Shown piece after piece: positions 1-8,431 of a stretch of 27,147 bases of DNA. Within the stretch, counting starts at the first letter, position 1. The number at the start of each line of letters is the position of its first letter. The translations under genes were made by a program, and so were the position numbers. Where the stretch lies: assembly GCA_003599475.1 (NCBI GenBank), contig QZKK01000125.1, forward strand, positions 1 to 27,147. Reading direction: 5' to 3'. The notes under the pieces were generated by a model. It was not told the DNA's origin and did no database searches. It saw only the letters and a list, made by a program, of their open reading frames with translations. This DNA is from Desulfobacteraceae bacterium (GTDB lineage Bacteria > Desulfobacterota > Desulfobacteria > Desulfobacterales > SURF-15).

Positions 1-1582
1 TAAGACCGTGGTTTTCCTGCATCCATCGGACAAGCCATTCAAGGGCGGGGGAAAGGCCGCCTTTCTGCAGAAACGGAGGAGAGAGCTCGGCGGTCAGAGA
101 ACGCGAAGCCTGGATCGAAAGGGTGATGAGGTTCAGGACACTTTCAACGGTCTGCTTCTGTTCCGAGCCGATGCGCTTGGCAAGCGTTTCACAGTTCATC
201 TTGGCTGCGACCAGAAGCTGCTGCAGATGGTCGTGAAGAATTTCCGCAAGACGCCTTCGTTCACGCTGCTCGGCGAGTGTCAACTCGGAGCTGAGCCGTG
301 CAAGTTGTTCAACCCGCTTTTTCAGCTCTGCCGTGCGTTCCAGAACGCGCTGCTCCAACTCCTCATTGGCTCTCAGCAAAGCGGTCCGGCTTTCTCGCAA
401 GGCATGCTCAGCCCTCCGCCGGCCGGTGACGTCGCGGAAGACGATCACCACGCCGATCATGTTGCCGGCGCTGTCCATAATCGGTGCTGCACTTTCTTCA
501 ATCGGAATCTCCCGGCCGTTCCTGCGGATCAGAGCCGTAGAATGGGACATATTGACGACGCAGCCCTCCCGCAGAACGCACCCGACGATATCTTCGCCCG
601 GTTCACGGGTCTTTTCCCTTATGGTTCTCAATACGTTTCGAATCGGCTCGCCCAAAGCTTCCCCGGGAAGCCAGCCCGTCAGCGAAGCAGCGATCTCATT
701 GATAAAGATGATCCTGCCCGAAGTGTCGGCGGCGATCACTGCATCCGCAATGCTGCTGACAAGAACGCGCAGCCATTCCTGCTGCCGGCGCAGCTCTTCT
801 TCAACAGCCTTGCGTTCATTTACCTCCTTGATCAGTTCATTTCTCGAAACCGTCGTGTCCCGCAGTTGGCCCGTCATCCGGTCGAATGCGGCGGAAAGCT
901 CTCCGATCTCATCACGAGGGGGCAATCCGATCCGGTGGTTCAGGTCCCCGCGGGCGACAATTTCGGTTCCCTGGCGCAGTACGGCAAGAGATGCGGCGGT
1001 GTTTTTCATCACACGCAGCAGAACGAGCGCCAGCGGGAAGGTGGTGGAAGCGATGAGGAAAAAGATCAGCCCGTAGATTCTTCTCCGGGTTGCCGTGATC
1101 TCCCTTTCGATAAGGCTTTCGAGGGATAGCGCCTGGGAGACGCCTTCGCGCGATCGTATCAGGATCTGGCCTGCCATGCGTTCATCCACCTCTGCGCGCA
1201 AGAGGGCATCGCCGGCTGCAGCCGGTTTTTCAAAATTTGAGACCAGTTTATAGAAGATATCCCGCATTGCGGCCAGATTCCGGCCGACGCCCTCCAGGTA
1301 CTGCTGCTGTTCTTTATCTGCAAACCGGAGGGACGTGATGAATTTGCTCAGAGAGTCGTGCGCCAGTATGTACTGCTGTTTTGCCCGCTCGGGGTGATGG
1401 AGCATGTAGGCTTGTGCGGAATTGTTGAGCTCGTGCATTTGGGCGACGATGCGGTGGATCTTCCTGTGCTTTTCATAGGCATCCCTGTTCACTCGATAAG
1501 AGAAAAAGAGTGCAAACACGATGATGCATGCGACAAGCGCAGGTACCCAGGCGGCCAGCCTCAATTTCGTATGGATCTTCAT
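1..1582 (-). CDS. Sensor histidine kinase, HAMP-PAS-HisKA_3 type (partial, C-terminus beyond window)
   Basis: I translated this frame directly; it is open for 527 codons from an ATG at 1582 to the window edge. TM1 lies at about residues 8-28, a periplasmic loop at 29-165 and TM2 at about 170-190. Next come a HAMP-like region (190-245), a PAS domain (about 265-390, with INEIAASLTGW) and a coiled-coil linker. A dimerisation/phosphoacceptor motif, RRRLAEILHDHLQQLL, has His450 as the likely phosphorylated residue. That motif is of the NarX/DegS (HisKA_3) type, so the partner should be a LuxR-type response regulator. The ATPase domain falls outside the window. The gene starts 9 bp after the stop of the binding-protein gene at 1592-2605, so the two are probably co-transcribed. 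That context suggests the kinase reads the binding protein or its ligand. The family call is firm; the stimulus is unknown. Confidence 0.9.
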   Translation of the reverse strand, partial: MKIHTKLRLAAWVPALVACIIVFALFFSYRVNRDAYEKHRKIHRIVAQMHELNNSAQAYMLHHPERAKQQYILAHDSLSKFITSLRFADKEQQQYLEGVGRNLAAMRDIFYKLVSNFEKPAAAGDALLRAEVDERMAGQILIRSREGVSQALSLESLIEREITATRRRIYGLIFFLIASTTFPLALVLLRVMKNTAASLAVLRQGTEIVARGDLNHRIGLPPRDEIGELSAAFDRMTGQLRDTTVSRNELIKEVNERKAVEEELRRQQEWLRVLVSSIADAVIAADTSGRIIFINEIAASLTGWLPGEALGEPIRNVLRTIREKTREPGEDIVGCVLREGCVVNMSHSTALIRRNGREIPIEESAAPIMDSAGNMIGVVIVFRDVTGRRRAEHALRESRTALLRANEELEQRVLERTAELKKRVEQLARLSSELTLAEQRERRRLAEILHDHLQQLLVAAKMNCETLAKRIGSEQKQTVESVLNLITLSIQASRSLTAELSPPFLQKGGLSPALEWLVRWMQENHGL

Positions 1583-1591
1583 GCGCGACTC

Positions 1592-2605
1592 CTATTTGCC
1601 GGGAATTCTCACCGCCTCCGGCTTGAGGGATTTCAGAGCGCCGATGTAGATATATTCCATGAAATTGGGTAGAGTTCTTTCGCTTTCCGCGCTTTTTCCG
1701 CTCATCCATCGGGCCTGGTCTTCCAGATGCAAAATAAGGCCCTGATCCAGTTCGGCGGTGAACGTGTAGTCCTTCCATTCTCTCTCGAAAAGAGGGCTTT
1801 CCGTTCCGACGTGCTTTGCGGCGATCGCACGCGCCCGGGTAGGGTTTTCTGCAATGAATCGATTGGCCTTGAGGACTGCATGAAGAAATTTGCGGATCCG
1901 ATCCGGATGTTTCCGGATCGTTTCGGATTTCGCTGCGATGTTCCAGGTCATGGTGTAGATGCTCGAATCCTGAAAAACAACCGCTTCTTTACCGAGCTCA
2001 TCCTGGAGGACGATGGTGTGAGGAGCCCATGTGCTTACGGCATCGACTTCTCCGTCGATCAAGGCCGCCACCATCGAATGGGGAGCGATATGGACGATCC
2101 GGACCTCCTGCGGGTCGATGTAAGAAGTTGCAAGATAGATGTGGAGGAAAAAATCGGCGGTCGTTCCGGAGACCACTCCGATTTTTTTGCCTTTCAGGTC
2201 GCCCGGTGTGGAAATGCCTCGATCTTTTCTTGCGACGATCAGGACCGCCCGGTCGACTTTGGCGATCGTCGCAACCACAGCAATCGGTTTGGCGTTGAGG
2301 ACCGCACGCGCGAGCGGGGTTTCACCGGCCGCGGCGAGATCCGCTTTTCCCGAAACGAGGGCATCGAGTCCAAGATTCCCGGATGCATGCAACTGGAGGG
2401 TCGCATCGAGCCCCTCTTTTTTGAAGTAACCCTCCTCATGGGCAATGAAAATGGCGGCAGAGCCGGCCCATGGCGTAACGGCGATGGTAATCGGTTCGAG
2501 GCGATCGGCTGCATCCAGCCTCTCCTGTCTGCCGAACCCGATCCGACCGGTAAACACCAAAGCGAGCACGATTAGAATTGTCAGCTTCGGTATAGAATTG
2601 CGCAT
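1592..2605 (-). CDS. Periplasmic substrate-binding protein, NMT1/THI5/SsuA-like
   Basis: A 337-residue secreted solute-binding protein. It starts with a signal peptide: Arg/Lys n-region, hydrophobic LTILIVLALVFTG, and probable cleavage near residues 20-30. The mature part opens with the family pattern ITIAVTPW, AIFIAHEEGYFKKEGLD, as in SsuA, TauA, NrtA and ThiY-type proteins. It continues with the usual LKGKKIGVVSGTT and DAVSTWAPH segments. Such proteins normally deliver sulfonates, nitrate, pyrimidines or aromatic acids to an ABC importer. No permease or ATPase gene lies next to it; the next gene downstream is a histidine kinase 9 bp away. A sensory role, presenting ligand to the kinase, is therefore a reasonable inference. 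AGGGA lies 4 nt before the ATG. The ligand cannot be predicted. Confidence 0.88.
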   Translation of the reverse strand: MRNSIPKLTILIVLALVFTGRIGFGRQERLDAADRLEPITIAVTPWAGSAAIFIAHEEGYFKKEGLDATLQLHASGNLGLDALVSGKADLAAAGETPLARAVLNAKPIAVVATIAKVDRAVLIVARKDRGISTPGDLKGKKIGVVSGTTADFFLHIYLATSYIDPQEVRIVHIAPHSMVAALIDGEVDAVSTWAPHTIVLQDELGKEAVVFQDSSIYTMTWNIAAKSETIRKHPDRIRKFLHAVLKANRFIAENPTRARAIAAKHVGTESPLFEREWKDYTFTAELDQGLILHLEDQARWMSGKSAESERTLPNFMEYIYIGALKSLKPEAVRIPGK

Positions 2606-2776
2606 TATTTCCCTGCTGAGCTTCCCAATCTGGAATCGTGTATCGATATTGAGGAACCTGATAAGATTACATGTTTATTTTAAAAAAATCCAATCCTGCA
2701 CCGTAAAACCTGGAAATGTATGCGGCTGGACAAAGCCGATTTTTCGGTGCCGACCCCCGGAGACGATGCAAAGTGC
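2606..2776 (-). promoter_or_regulatory. Intergenic region, probable promoter of the binding-protein/kinase pair
   Basis: These 171 bp separate the MFS stop from the binding-protein start, both read on the minus strand. It is AT-rich compared with its surroundings. A weak sigma70-like pair is visible on the minus strand: TTGGAT, about 18 nt, then TAATCT. Neither box is close to consensus. No clear Rho-independent terminator for the MFS gene was found. Confidence 0.3.
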
Positions 2777-4045
2777 TTAATGGGCCCGGTTATCCTGTCG
2801 GCTTTCCGCAGGCTTGACGCAAGAGACTGCCTGACGCAGCACGATGCACAGCGGAAGCGCCGTCAGAACAACGGCTCCCACGACGGCAACAGTCGGCAGG
2901 ATGCCGATCTTATCGGCCAGCGCCCCATAGGCGAGCGGTGCGACGACCCCGCATGCCGAACCGAGCGTATAGAACAGCCCGAAGGCGCGCGACATCCGCT
3001 TCGGATCGACCAGATCGCCGACGGTGCCGTAGAGCACCGATGATGTGCCATTGAGGGCAACTCCGATGAGAGGGAGCAGCAGATAGGCTGCAAAAGGCGG
3101 CAGCACCAGGGTCAGCAGGATCCCTGCTCCGGTCGCCACCTCGGTCGTCACCAGGGTGCGAATCACACCCAACCGCTCGGCCAGATAACCGCAGGCGATC
3201 TTGCCGGCCATCCCGCCCACAGCAACCATCGGTACCGAGATGACGGCCCACCCCTGCTCGATTCCGCGCTCAATCATCAGAAACGCAACGAATGTGAGAA
3301 ATCCGCTGCGCGTGCCGCCGTCGATCACTTCAAACAGGCAGAGCGCCACAAAGCCCTTTCGGTTGCGGATGCCCCAGTTTTTGCCGCGTTTACCGGCCGT
3401 GCGATCGGTTCGCTGTTGCGGTTCCGGACCCCGGACATCTTTCAGCAGAATGACGATCAGCGCCGCGCAGATCCCCGCAAGGATGCCGAGGCCGATTGCG
3501 GGCATCTGCCAGGCGATACCGGCGGCCAATAACATTCCGGTGCCGCCCGAAACAGCGACCTTACCGACATCTCCTGCAAAATTGTAGGTTCCGAGTGCGA
3601 TGCGGCGGCCTTCAGCAGGGTAGGCGCCGGAGATGATGGAGGAGGAGAGCGGATGCTGGAAAGAAGCGCCAGCACCGGCAAAAAAAAGGGCGATGAGGAT
3701 GGAATAGAATCCAGGTGCAGCGCCGAGCCAAATATATGAGATTCCCGCGCAGGCAGTGCCGAATGCAAGCAATTTCCGTTCGCCGAGCTTTTCGGACAGA
3801 AGCCCGGCCGGCAACTGGAGAGCCGCCATCGCTCCCTTGTTGACGGCGCGGACAAGACCGACCTGCGAATAGCTGAGACCGAAAGCCTGCGCCAGCACCG
3901 GCAGCAGTACGTAGAGCAGGTCGGTCAGGCCGTCATGCAGGGCGTGGACGCCGCAACAGGCGACAAGTGCGGCGCGGGCGTGTTTTTCATTGCCCCGAAC
4001 CGGCGAGGACCCGTCCTTGGGCTTGACCGGGGAGGCTGCATTCAT
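2777..4045 (-). CDS. Major facilitator superfamily transporter
   Basis: A 422-residue integral membrane protein with about 12 hydrophobic segments split by a charged central loop (after ALIVILLKDV). The N-half motif LPAGLLSEKLGERKLL is the MFS signature loop between helices 2 and 3. HALHDGLTDLLYVLLPV at the first helix resembles the fosmidomycin-resistance (Fsr)-like branch. Likely role: secondary export or uptake of a small molecule; the substrate is unknown. I chose the ATG at 4045 because GGAG lies 6 nt upstream and because its A is the last base of the stop codon of the 39-codon ORF just before it (TAATG). An upstream in-frame TTG at 4063 is less likely. Translation is probably coupled to the small ORF. 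Confidence 0.88.
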   Translation of the reverse strand: MNAASPVKPKDGSSPVRGNEKHARAALVACCGVHALHDGLTDLLYVLLPVLAQAFGLSYSQVGLVRAVNKGAMAALQLPAGLLSEKLGERKLLAFGTACAGISYIWLGAAPGFYSILIALFFAGAGASFQHPLSSSIISGAYPAEGRRIALGTYNFAGDVGKVAVSGGTGMLLAAGIAWQMPAIGLGILAGICAALIVILLKDVRGPEPQQRTDRTAGKRGKNWGIRNRKGFVALCLFEVIDGGTRSGFLTFVAFLMIERGIEQGWAVISVPMVAVGGMAGKIACGYLAERLGVIRTLVTTEVATGAGILLTLVLPPFAAYLLLPLIGVALNGTSSVLYGTVGDLVDPKRMSRAFGLFYTLGSACGVVAPLAYGALADKIGILPTVAVVGAVVLTALPLCIVLRQAVSCVKPAESRQDNRAH

Positions 4046-4164
4046 TACCGGCTCCGGACGCAATCGAGAGCCCCCTCGTGAACCCAGTGCTTTTCCATCC
4101 GGGCGATGGATTTTGCAATCAGCTTCTTCGATTCGGCGGGTGTAAGAACCACCTGAGCTTTCAT
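4045..4164 (-). CDS. Small protein (39 aa) translationally coupled to the MFS gene
   Basis: A 39-codon ORF from ATG at 4164 to TAA at 4045-4047. It has a textbook Shine-Dalgarno AAGGAG six bases before the ATG. Its stop overlaps the MFS start by one base (TAATG), so translation of the two is likely coupled. The product begins MKAQVVLTPAESKKLIAKSI and continues with a basic, Trp-containing segment ending in DCVRSR. No membrane segment or signal peptide is visible. The LTPAESKKLIAK stretch reminds me of the start of small hypothetical proteins in related bacteria; that is memory, not a search. It could be a leader peptide, a transporter partner, or the remnant of a longer protein. Function unknown. 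Confidence 0.6.
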   Translation of the reverse strand: MKAQVVLTPAESKKLIAKSIARMEKHWVHEGALDCVRSR

Positions 4165-4410
4165 TTGCATCTCCTTGCGCTTTTTTCGCATCTTTTTCCG
4201 CCTAGTCTCAGATGACTCGGATCAAGTCAACCGGTTTTTTTGTTTATCGCGCAAGGCGAAGAGATCGGACAGGCCTTTCCTCGTACCGGTCGACCCCGGA
4301 CGGCGGACTTCCATGCGAATTCGGCTCTAAACTTGCCATTTAAACTGCCGATAATCAGAGAACCGAGGCGTGTTTCCCGAAGACAACGAAGGGAATGGGG
4401 GCTCCATTCG
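4165..4410. promoter_or_regulatory. Divergent intergenic region between the small ORF/MFS genes and the hybrid kinase
   Basis: About 245 bp lie between two divergent transcription units. A small inverted repeat (AGTC, 6 nt, GACT) sits at 4204-4217. On the minus strand a TTGACT box lies at 4225-4230, which could be the -35 of the small ORF/MFS unit, but no good -10 follows. A T-run (about 4234-4241) precedes the kinase side. The rest shows nothing I can assign. An in-frame TTG at 4240 could extend the kinase by 57 residues, but the extension does not look like protein. Confidence 0.3.
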
Positions 4411-7400
4411 ATGACCATTCGTGCGAAGACGATTCTTATCATCTGCCTGACACTTTCCGGCGTCATCGTTGCCTTCTATTTCAGCTTCTCGTTCATTCTG
4501 CTCCAGGATTTTGCCAAGCTGGAAGCGCTGGACACAAGAAAGAACGTGGAACGCGTTTTCATGGCGCTGAACGACAACCTCTCCACCCTGAACAGCACCG
4601 CGGGAGATTGGGCCTGTTGGAATGACAGCTATGAATTTATCGAAACGCGCAGCCCGGATTTTGTCGACAACAATCTGAACGACTTGTCATTAGTGGAGCT
4701 GCAGGTAAACCTGATCGCCTTTATCGATACTTCCGGAGGGGTGGTTATCGCCAAGGCTCTCGATCTGGAGAATAAATGTGAAGTCTCAACTCCGGAAATG
4801 TTCAGGGGTCAAATTCCTCCAGAAGATGCGCTGATCCGGCATCCAGCTAAGGAAAGCAGCGTTACAGGGCTCATTACACTGCCCGGAGGACCCATGTTGA
4901 TTGCCTCGCGGCCCATTCTGAACAGCTATCAGAAAGGGCCGATCCGTGGAACGCTGATCATAGGAAAATACCTCGATCGTGCAAAGATAAAACAACTGTC
5001 CGAGCAGACCCGGCTCGATGTAACATTCGAGGCCGCGTCTGAGCGGAGGATGCAGCCCGGAGAGCTGCAGCTTCCAGAAAATCGGTCCATCGGGATCGAG
5101 CCGATGGATGAAAACCGGATCTGCGGCAGCAAGATGCTGATGGATCTATACGGCAATCCATGCCTGAAGCTGAGGGTCAATCTGCCGAGGACCATTTACC
5201 GGCAGGGGAAGAATACATTTCGCTATATGATTGCATCCTTTTTAGCGATCGGGCTGGGCTTCAGCCTTTTGACTTTGCTTTTGCTGGAAAGGTGGGTTCT
5301 TTCACCGATTGTCCGCATGGGCCGGAACATGAGTGAGATATGCATGCTCGGAGATCCGGCCAAACGCATCCCGGTCACCGGAAAGGATGAATTCTCCATG
5401 CTCGGCACGGGCATCAATGACATGCTGGTCGCTCTGGAGAATTCCCAGAACGGTTTGCAGAAGGCACACGATGAACTGGAGAAAAGGGTAGAGAAGCGCA
5501 CGGCCGAGCTGGAAAAAAGCAACCGGGCATTGCAGTCGGAGATGTCGGAAAGAAGACTCGCTGAGGAAGCTCTTCGGGAAAGCGAAGCCCAGCTGCGCAC
5601 GCTGATCAATGCCATGCCGGATCTTATCTGCTTTAAAGATGCCGAAGGCCGGTGGATCGAGGCAAACCGGTTCGAGCTCCGTCTCTTCGAACTGGAGGGG
5701 GTCTCGTACAGAGGCAAAAACAGTTACGAAATTGCTCGGTTCAGCGACTTTTACCGCGAAGCCCTCCTGAGCTTTGAAACGACCGATGAAGAGGTCTGGC
5801 GGACCGGCAGGATGATTCGGCATGAAGAAGAGATCCCCCTGCGGAATGGGGAGAAAATGATTTTCGACATCATCAGGGTCCCCCTTTTCCATACAGGCGG
5901 AAAACGAAAAGGCCTTCTGGTCGTCGGAAGGGATATCACCGAGCGGAAGCGGGCCGAGGAAGAACGTATTTTACTGGCACGCACTATCGAACAGCTTAAG
6001 GAAGCGGTTCTTATCACTCGAAAGGACAAGACCATTCAATACGTCAATCCGGTCTTCGAGAAGCTCACAGGGCATAGCCGAGACGAGGTGAACGGCCAGG
6101 ATATCTTCGAGCTCGGAAAGAAAGAACCTGAAGAGAGCTTTATGAAGACGGTTTCGGATGCGGTTTGCCGCGGTGAGGAATGGAGCGGGCGCATCAGCGA
6201 CAGGAGAAATCTCCAGCAGCCGATCGAAGTGGATATAAGGGTTTTGTCCCTAAAAAACGACTCCGGAGCCGTTTCCAACTTCGTGGCCATTATCAACGAT
6301 GTAACAAACGTGGTCAGGCTGGGAAGACAGCTCCGCCAGGCGCAAAAGATGGAAGCCATCGGGACCCTTGCCGGGGGCATCGCTCACGACTTCAACAACA
6401 GCCTGACTCCGATCATCGGCTTTTCGGAAATCCTGATGGGCGGCCTGCCGGCCGAAAGCACGATGCGGCAACCGCTGGAGCATATATTGACCGCCGGAAA
6501 CAGGGCCAGGGATCTCGTAAAGCGGCTTCTGACCTTCAGCCGGCAAGGCGAGCAGGAACGCAGGCCTCTGCGGGTCTGGCCGCTGGTCGAGGAGGTTCTC
6601 AAACTGATCCGGGCCTCGCTGCCTGCCACTATTGAAATCCGGCATGAAACATCCGTCCCGCGCGATCGGGATACGATCCTGGCAGATCCCATTCAGGTCC
6701 ATCAGGTGTTGATGAATCTTTGCACCAATGCAGCCCATGCGATGAGGGAGAAGGGGGGCACCCTGCGGGTGGGCCTGTCCGAGGTAAACTGCGTCTCTCA
6801 GGAGCGGAATCCGGTTTCTGGAGACCTCGACCCCCTGCCATACCTGGTGCTTTCCGTAAGCGATACCGGATGCGGGATGGCGTCGGAAGTGAGGGAGAGG
6901 ATTTTCGAACCTTATTTCACCACAAAAAAACCGGGCGAGGGTACGGGCCTGGGTCTTTCGGTGGTGCATGGGATTGTGAAAAGCCATGGCGGGACCATCC
7001 ATGTCTGCAGCGAACCGGGGAAAGGATCCATATTCCGGGTGTTTCTCCCATGGGTCGATATCGGATGCGGATATGGAGAGGATTCCCTTCTCCCAGTTCC
7101 AGTGGGAAACGAAAGGATCCTTTTCGTCGATGACGAACCGGCCGTCGTCCTCACCGGTCAAAGCCTTCTACAGCGTCTCGGTTACAAGGTCACCACGGCA
7201 ACCTCAAGCCCGGAGGCGCTGGAGGTTTTCCGAGCCCGGCAGGGTGATTTCGACCTGATGATCACGGATTTGACCATGCCGGAGATGACCGGTGTGGAAC
7301 TCGCCCGGGAAGTTTTATCCATCCGGATAAACTTTCCCATCATTCTGTGTACCGGTTTCAACGAAATGTACACATCTGGAAACGTCAAGGCCCTCGGCAT

Positions 7401-7548
7401 ACGGGATTTGCTGATGAAGCCGCTCAATACCCGTGAAATCGCAGAGAGGATCCGGAGGATTCTGGATGAAAATGGGGAGGTCCCGCCTCGGCCATTGCCT
7501 GGTGTGCGTTCACAATTTCGATCGGCAGTCCGAGAATCCTTGCTCTGA
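4411..7548 (+). CDS. Hybrid sensor histidine kinase, CHASE4-HAMP-PAS-PAS-HisKA-HATPase-REC
   Basis: A 1045-residue membrane sensor. TM1 is at residues 7-31, followed by a periplasmic CHASE4 domain with its typical signature DWACWNDSYEFI at 66-77, TM2 at about 272-294, HAMP (295-348) and a coiled coil. PAS1 spans about 392-515 and PAS2 about 520-635. HisKA contains GGIAHDFNNSLTPIIGF, with phosphoacceptor His659. The ATPase domain shows the N-box (Asn773), DTGCGM and GTGLGLS. A receiver domain from about 901 has the acidic pair Asp907-Asp908, phosphoacceptor Asp953 in ITDLTMPEM and Lys in LLMKPL. The HDFNN-type H-box with a fused receiver is common in sensors acting through a phosphorelay. I chose the ATG at 4411, just before the basic n-region and TM1. 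No partner regulator is adjacent, so the output is unknown. Confidence 0.92.
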   Translation: MTIRAKTILIICLTLSGVIVAFYFSFSFILLQDFAKLEALDTRKNVERVFMALNDNLSTLNSTAGDWACWNDSYEFIETRSPDFVDNNLNDLSLVELQVNLIAFIDTSGGVVIAKALDLENKCEVSTPEMFRGQIPPEDALIRHPAKESSVTGLITLPGGPMLIASRPILNSYQKGPIRGTLIIGKYLDRAKIKQLSEQTRLDVTFEAASERRMQPGELQLPENRSIGIEPMDENRICGSKMLMDLYGNPCLKLRVNLPRTIYRQGKNTFRYMIASFLAIGLGFSLLTLLLLERWVLSPIVRMGRNMSEICMLGDPAKRIPVTGKDEFSMLGTGINDMLVALENSQNGLQKAHDELEKRVEKRTAELEKSNRALQSEMSERRLAEEALRESEAQLRTLINAMPDLICFKDAEGRWIEANRFELRLFELEGVSYRGKNSYEIARFSDFYREALLSFETTDEEVWRTGRMIRHEEEIPLRNGEKMIFDIIRVPLFHTGGKRKGLLVVGRDITERKRAEEERILLARTIEQLKEAVLITRKDKTIQYVNPVFEKLTGHSRDEVNGQDIFELGKKEPEESFMKTVSDAVCRGEEWSGRISDRRNLQQPIEVDIRVLSLKNDSGAVSNFVAIINDVTNVVRLGRQLRQAQKMEAIGTLAGGIAHDFNNSLTPIIGFSEILMGGLPAESTMRQPLEHILTAGNRARDLVKRLLTFSRQGEQERRPLRVWPLVEEVLKLIRASLPATIEIRHETSVPRDRDTILADPIQVHQVLMNLCTNAAHAMREKGGTLRVGLSEVNCVSQERNPVSGDLDPLPYLVLSVSDTGCGMASEVRERIFEPYFTTKKPGEGTGLGLSVVHGIVKSHGGTIHVCSEPGKGSIFRVFLPWVDIGCGYGEDSLLPVPVGNERILFVDDEPAVVLTGQSLLQRLGYKVTTATSSPEALEVFRARQGDFDLMITDLTMPEMTGVELAREVLSIRINFPIILCTGFNEMYTSGNVKALGIRDLLMKPLNTREIAERIRRILDENGEVPPRPLPGVRSQFRSAVRESLL

Positions 7549-7621
7549 CTTCTTCCCACCTGCCGGCTCCAGCTTCGTGTTTCACCATAGCGGGAGATCA
7601 ATGAATGTTAAAAGAGGGGGT

Positions 7622-7629
7622 GGTATACC
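7622..7629. promoter_or_regulatory. Palindrome GGTATACC upstream of the GntR gene
   Basis: The perfect 8-bp palindrome GGTATACC lies within TGGTATACCT, about 107 bp before the GntR start. Operators of FCD-type GntR regulators such as UxuR/ExuR share a GGTATACC core, which is established knowledge. A role here as a second operator is inference, as an 8-bp palindrome can occur by chance. Confidence 0.35.
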
Positions 7630-7643
7630 TGCGGTTATTTGAC

Positions 7644-7672
7644 TTGACACTTGTGTCTCGATCGACTAATTC
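7644..7672 (+). promoter_or_regulatory. Possible promoter of the GntR/por operon
   Basis: TTGACA at 7644-7649 is a perfect sigma70 -35 hexamer. The -10 region is poor: TAATTC with a 17-nt spacer, or ACTAAT with a 15-nt spacer. Transcription would start just at or before the operator-like motif at 7674-7688, allowing autorepression by the GntR protein. No strong terminator for the upstream kinase was found. Confidence 0.35.
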
Positions 7673-7673
7673 G

Positions 7674-7688
7674 TGGGGTACAGTATAC
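7674..7688 (+). promoter_or_regulatory. Operator-like motif TGGGGTACAGTATAC, shared with the peptide-importer promoter
   Basis: This 15-mer differs by one base from TGGAGTACAGTATAC at 27112-27126, in the promoter of the opposite operon. The GTATAC core fits operators of FCD-type GntR proteins. It lies about 48 bp before the GntR start codon, where a repressor could block its own transcription. The match is seen in the sequence; binding is inference. Confidence 0.55.
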
Positions 7689-7735
7689 GAATCTTTTAAC
7701 CATCGCTGTCATCACTCCTTTTTTCGGAATTTTCC

Positions 7736-8431
7736 ATGGAAAACATGGATGAAAAACTGTTCATCGGCACCCTGGTTTCCATTCGCGAGCGGGTCTATGA
7801 ATATATCCGCAATCGAATCCTGAGCGGTCAAATCAGCCCATCCACGCGGGTCATCGAAACCAAACTGGCCCGAGAGATCGGAACCTCCCGCACCCCCGTT
7901 CGGGAAGCACTGCATCTTCTGGAAAGCGAAGGACTGCTGGAGTCCATTCCCCGGGTCGGCTATCGGGTAAAGGAAATCAAATCCGATGATGTGGAGGAAA
8001 TCTGTGAGATCCGGGTGATCAACGAGACCCTGGCCTGCCGGTGGGCCATGGAGAGGATGAGGCCTGAAGCGTTGAAGGCCATCGAAAAGAATCTGGAGAC
8101 GGCGAAAGATGAAGCCGAAGCGGGCCGCCCGGAGACGTTTGTCGAACACGATGCCGAGTTCCACGAACTGCTGGTCCGGGCCAGCGGCAGCCGGCGCCTT
8201 CTAGAGCTCTGCCAGATGCTGCGCCGCCACATGCTCCGGTATCGAATCGAGAGCCTGTATCTGTCCGAAATCGTTTTTCGGGCCATCGACGGCCATCGCC
8301 GGATCCTCGACTGCCTGAAGGCGAAAGACCCGGAAAGAATTGAAGACGTCGTTCGCGAGCACGTCGAACAGTCCAAAAAGGATATTCTCCGGTACGCATT
8401 CGATCGGCAGCCTTCCGGATCGAATGGATGA
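7736..8431 (+). CDS. GntR family transcriptional regulator, FadR/FCD subfamily
   Basis: A 231-residue DNA-binding regulator. The N-terminal winged helix-turn-helix (about residues 15-78) carries the family pattern LAREIGTSRTPVREALHLLESEGLL. The C-terminal FCD ligand domain (about 85-220) has the expected metal-binding positions: Asp and His in DAEFHELL, His in DGHRRILDCL, and His in REHVEQS. FCD regulators usually sense small carboxylic acids or amino-acid-derived ligands. The gene opens the operon, and its TGA overlaps the next ATG (ATGA at 8428-8431), so it is co-transcribed with the oxidoreductase genes. A motif in its own promoter is repeated in the peptide-importer promoter, suggesting control of both units. 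The ligand is unknown. Confidence 0.92.
   Translation: MENMDEKLFIGTLVSIRERVYEYIRNRILSGQISPSTRVIETKLAREIGTSRTPVREALHLLESEGLLESIPRVGYRVKEIKSDDVEEICEIRVINETLACRWAMERMRPEALKAIEKNLETAKDEAEAGRPETFVEHDAEFHELLVRASGSRRLLELCQMLRRHMLRYRIESLYLSEIVFRAIDGHRRILDCLKAKDPERIEDVVREHVEQSKKDILRYAFDRQPSGSNG

Noticed and set aside
8..1129. Long plus-strand open frames over the left edge (including 333-1076)
   Set aside because: The opposite strand carries a continuous, clearly recognisable histidine kinase frame across the whole region. The plus frames have no family features and are GC-driven shadows.
1727..2575. A 282-codon plus-strand frame opposite the binding-protein gene
   Set aside because: No family resemblance. 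The minus strand encodes a complete secreted binding protein with signal peptide and ribosome site.
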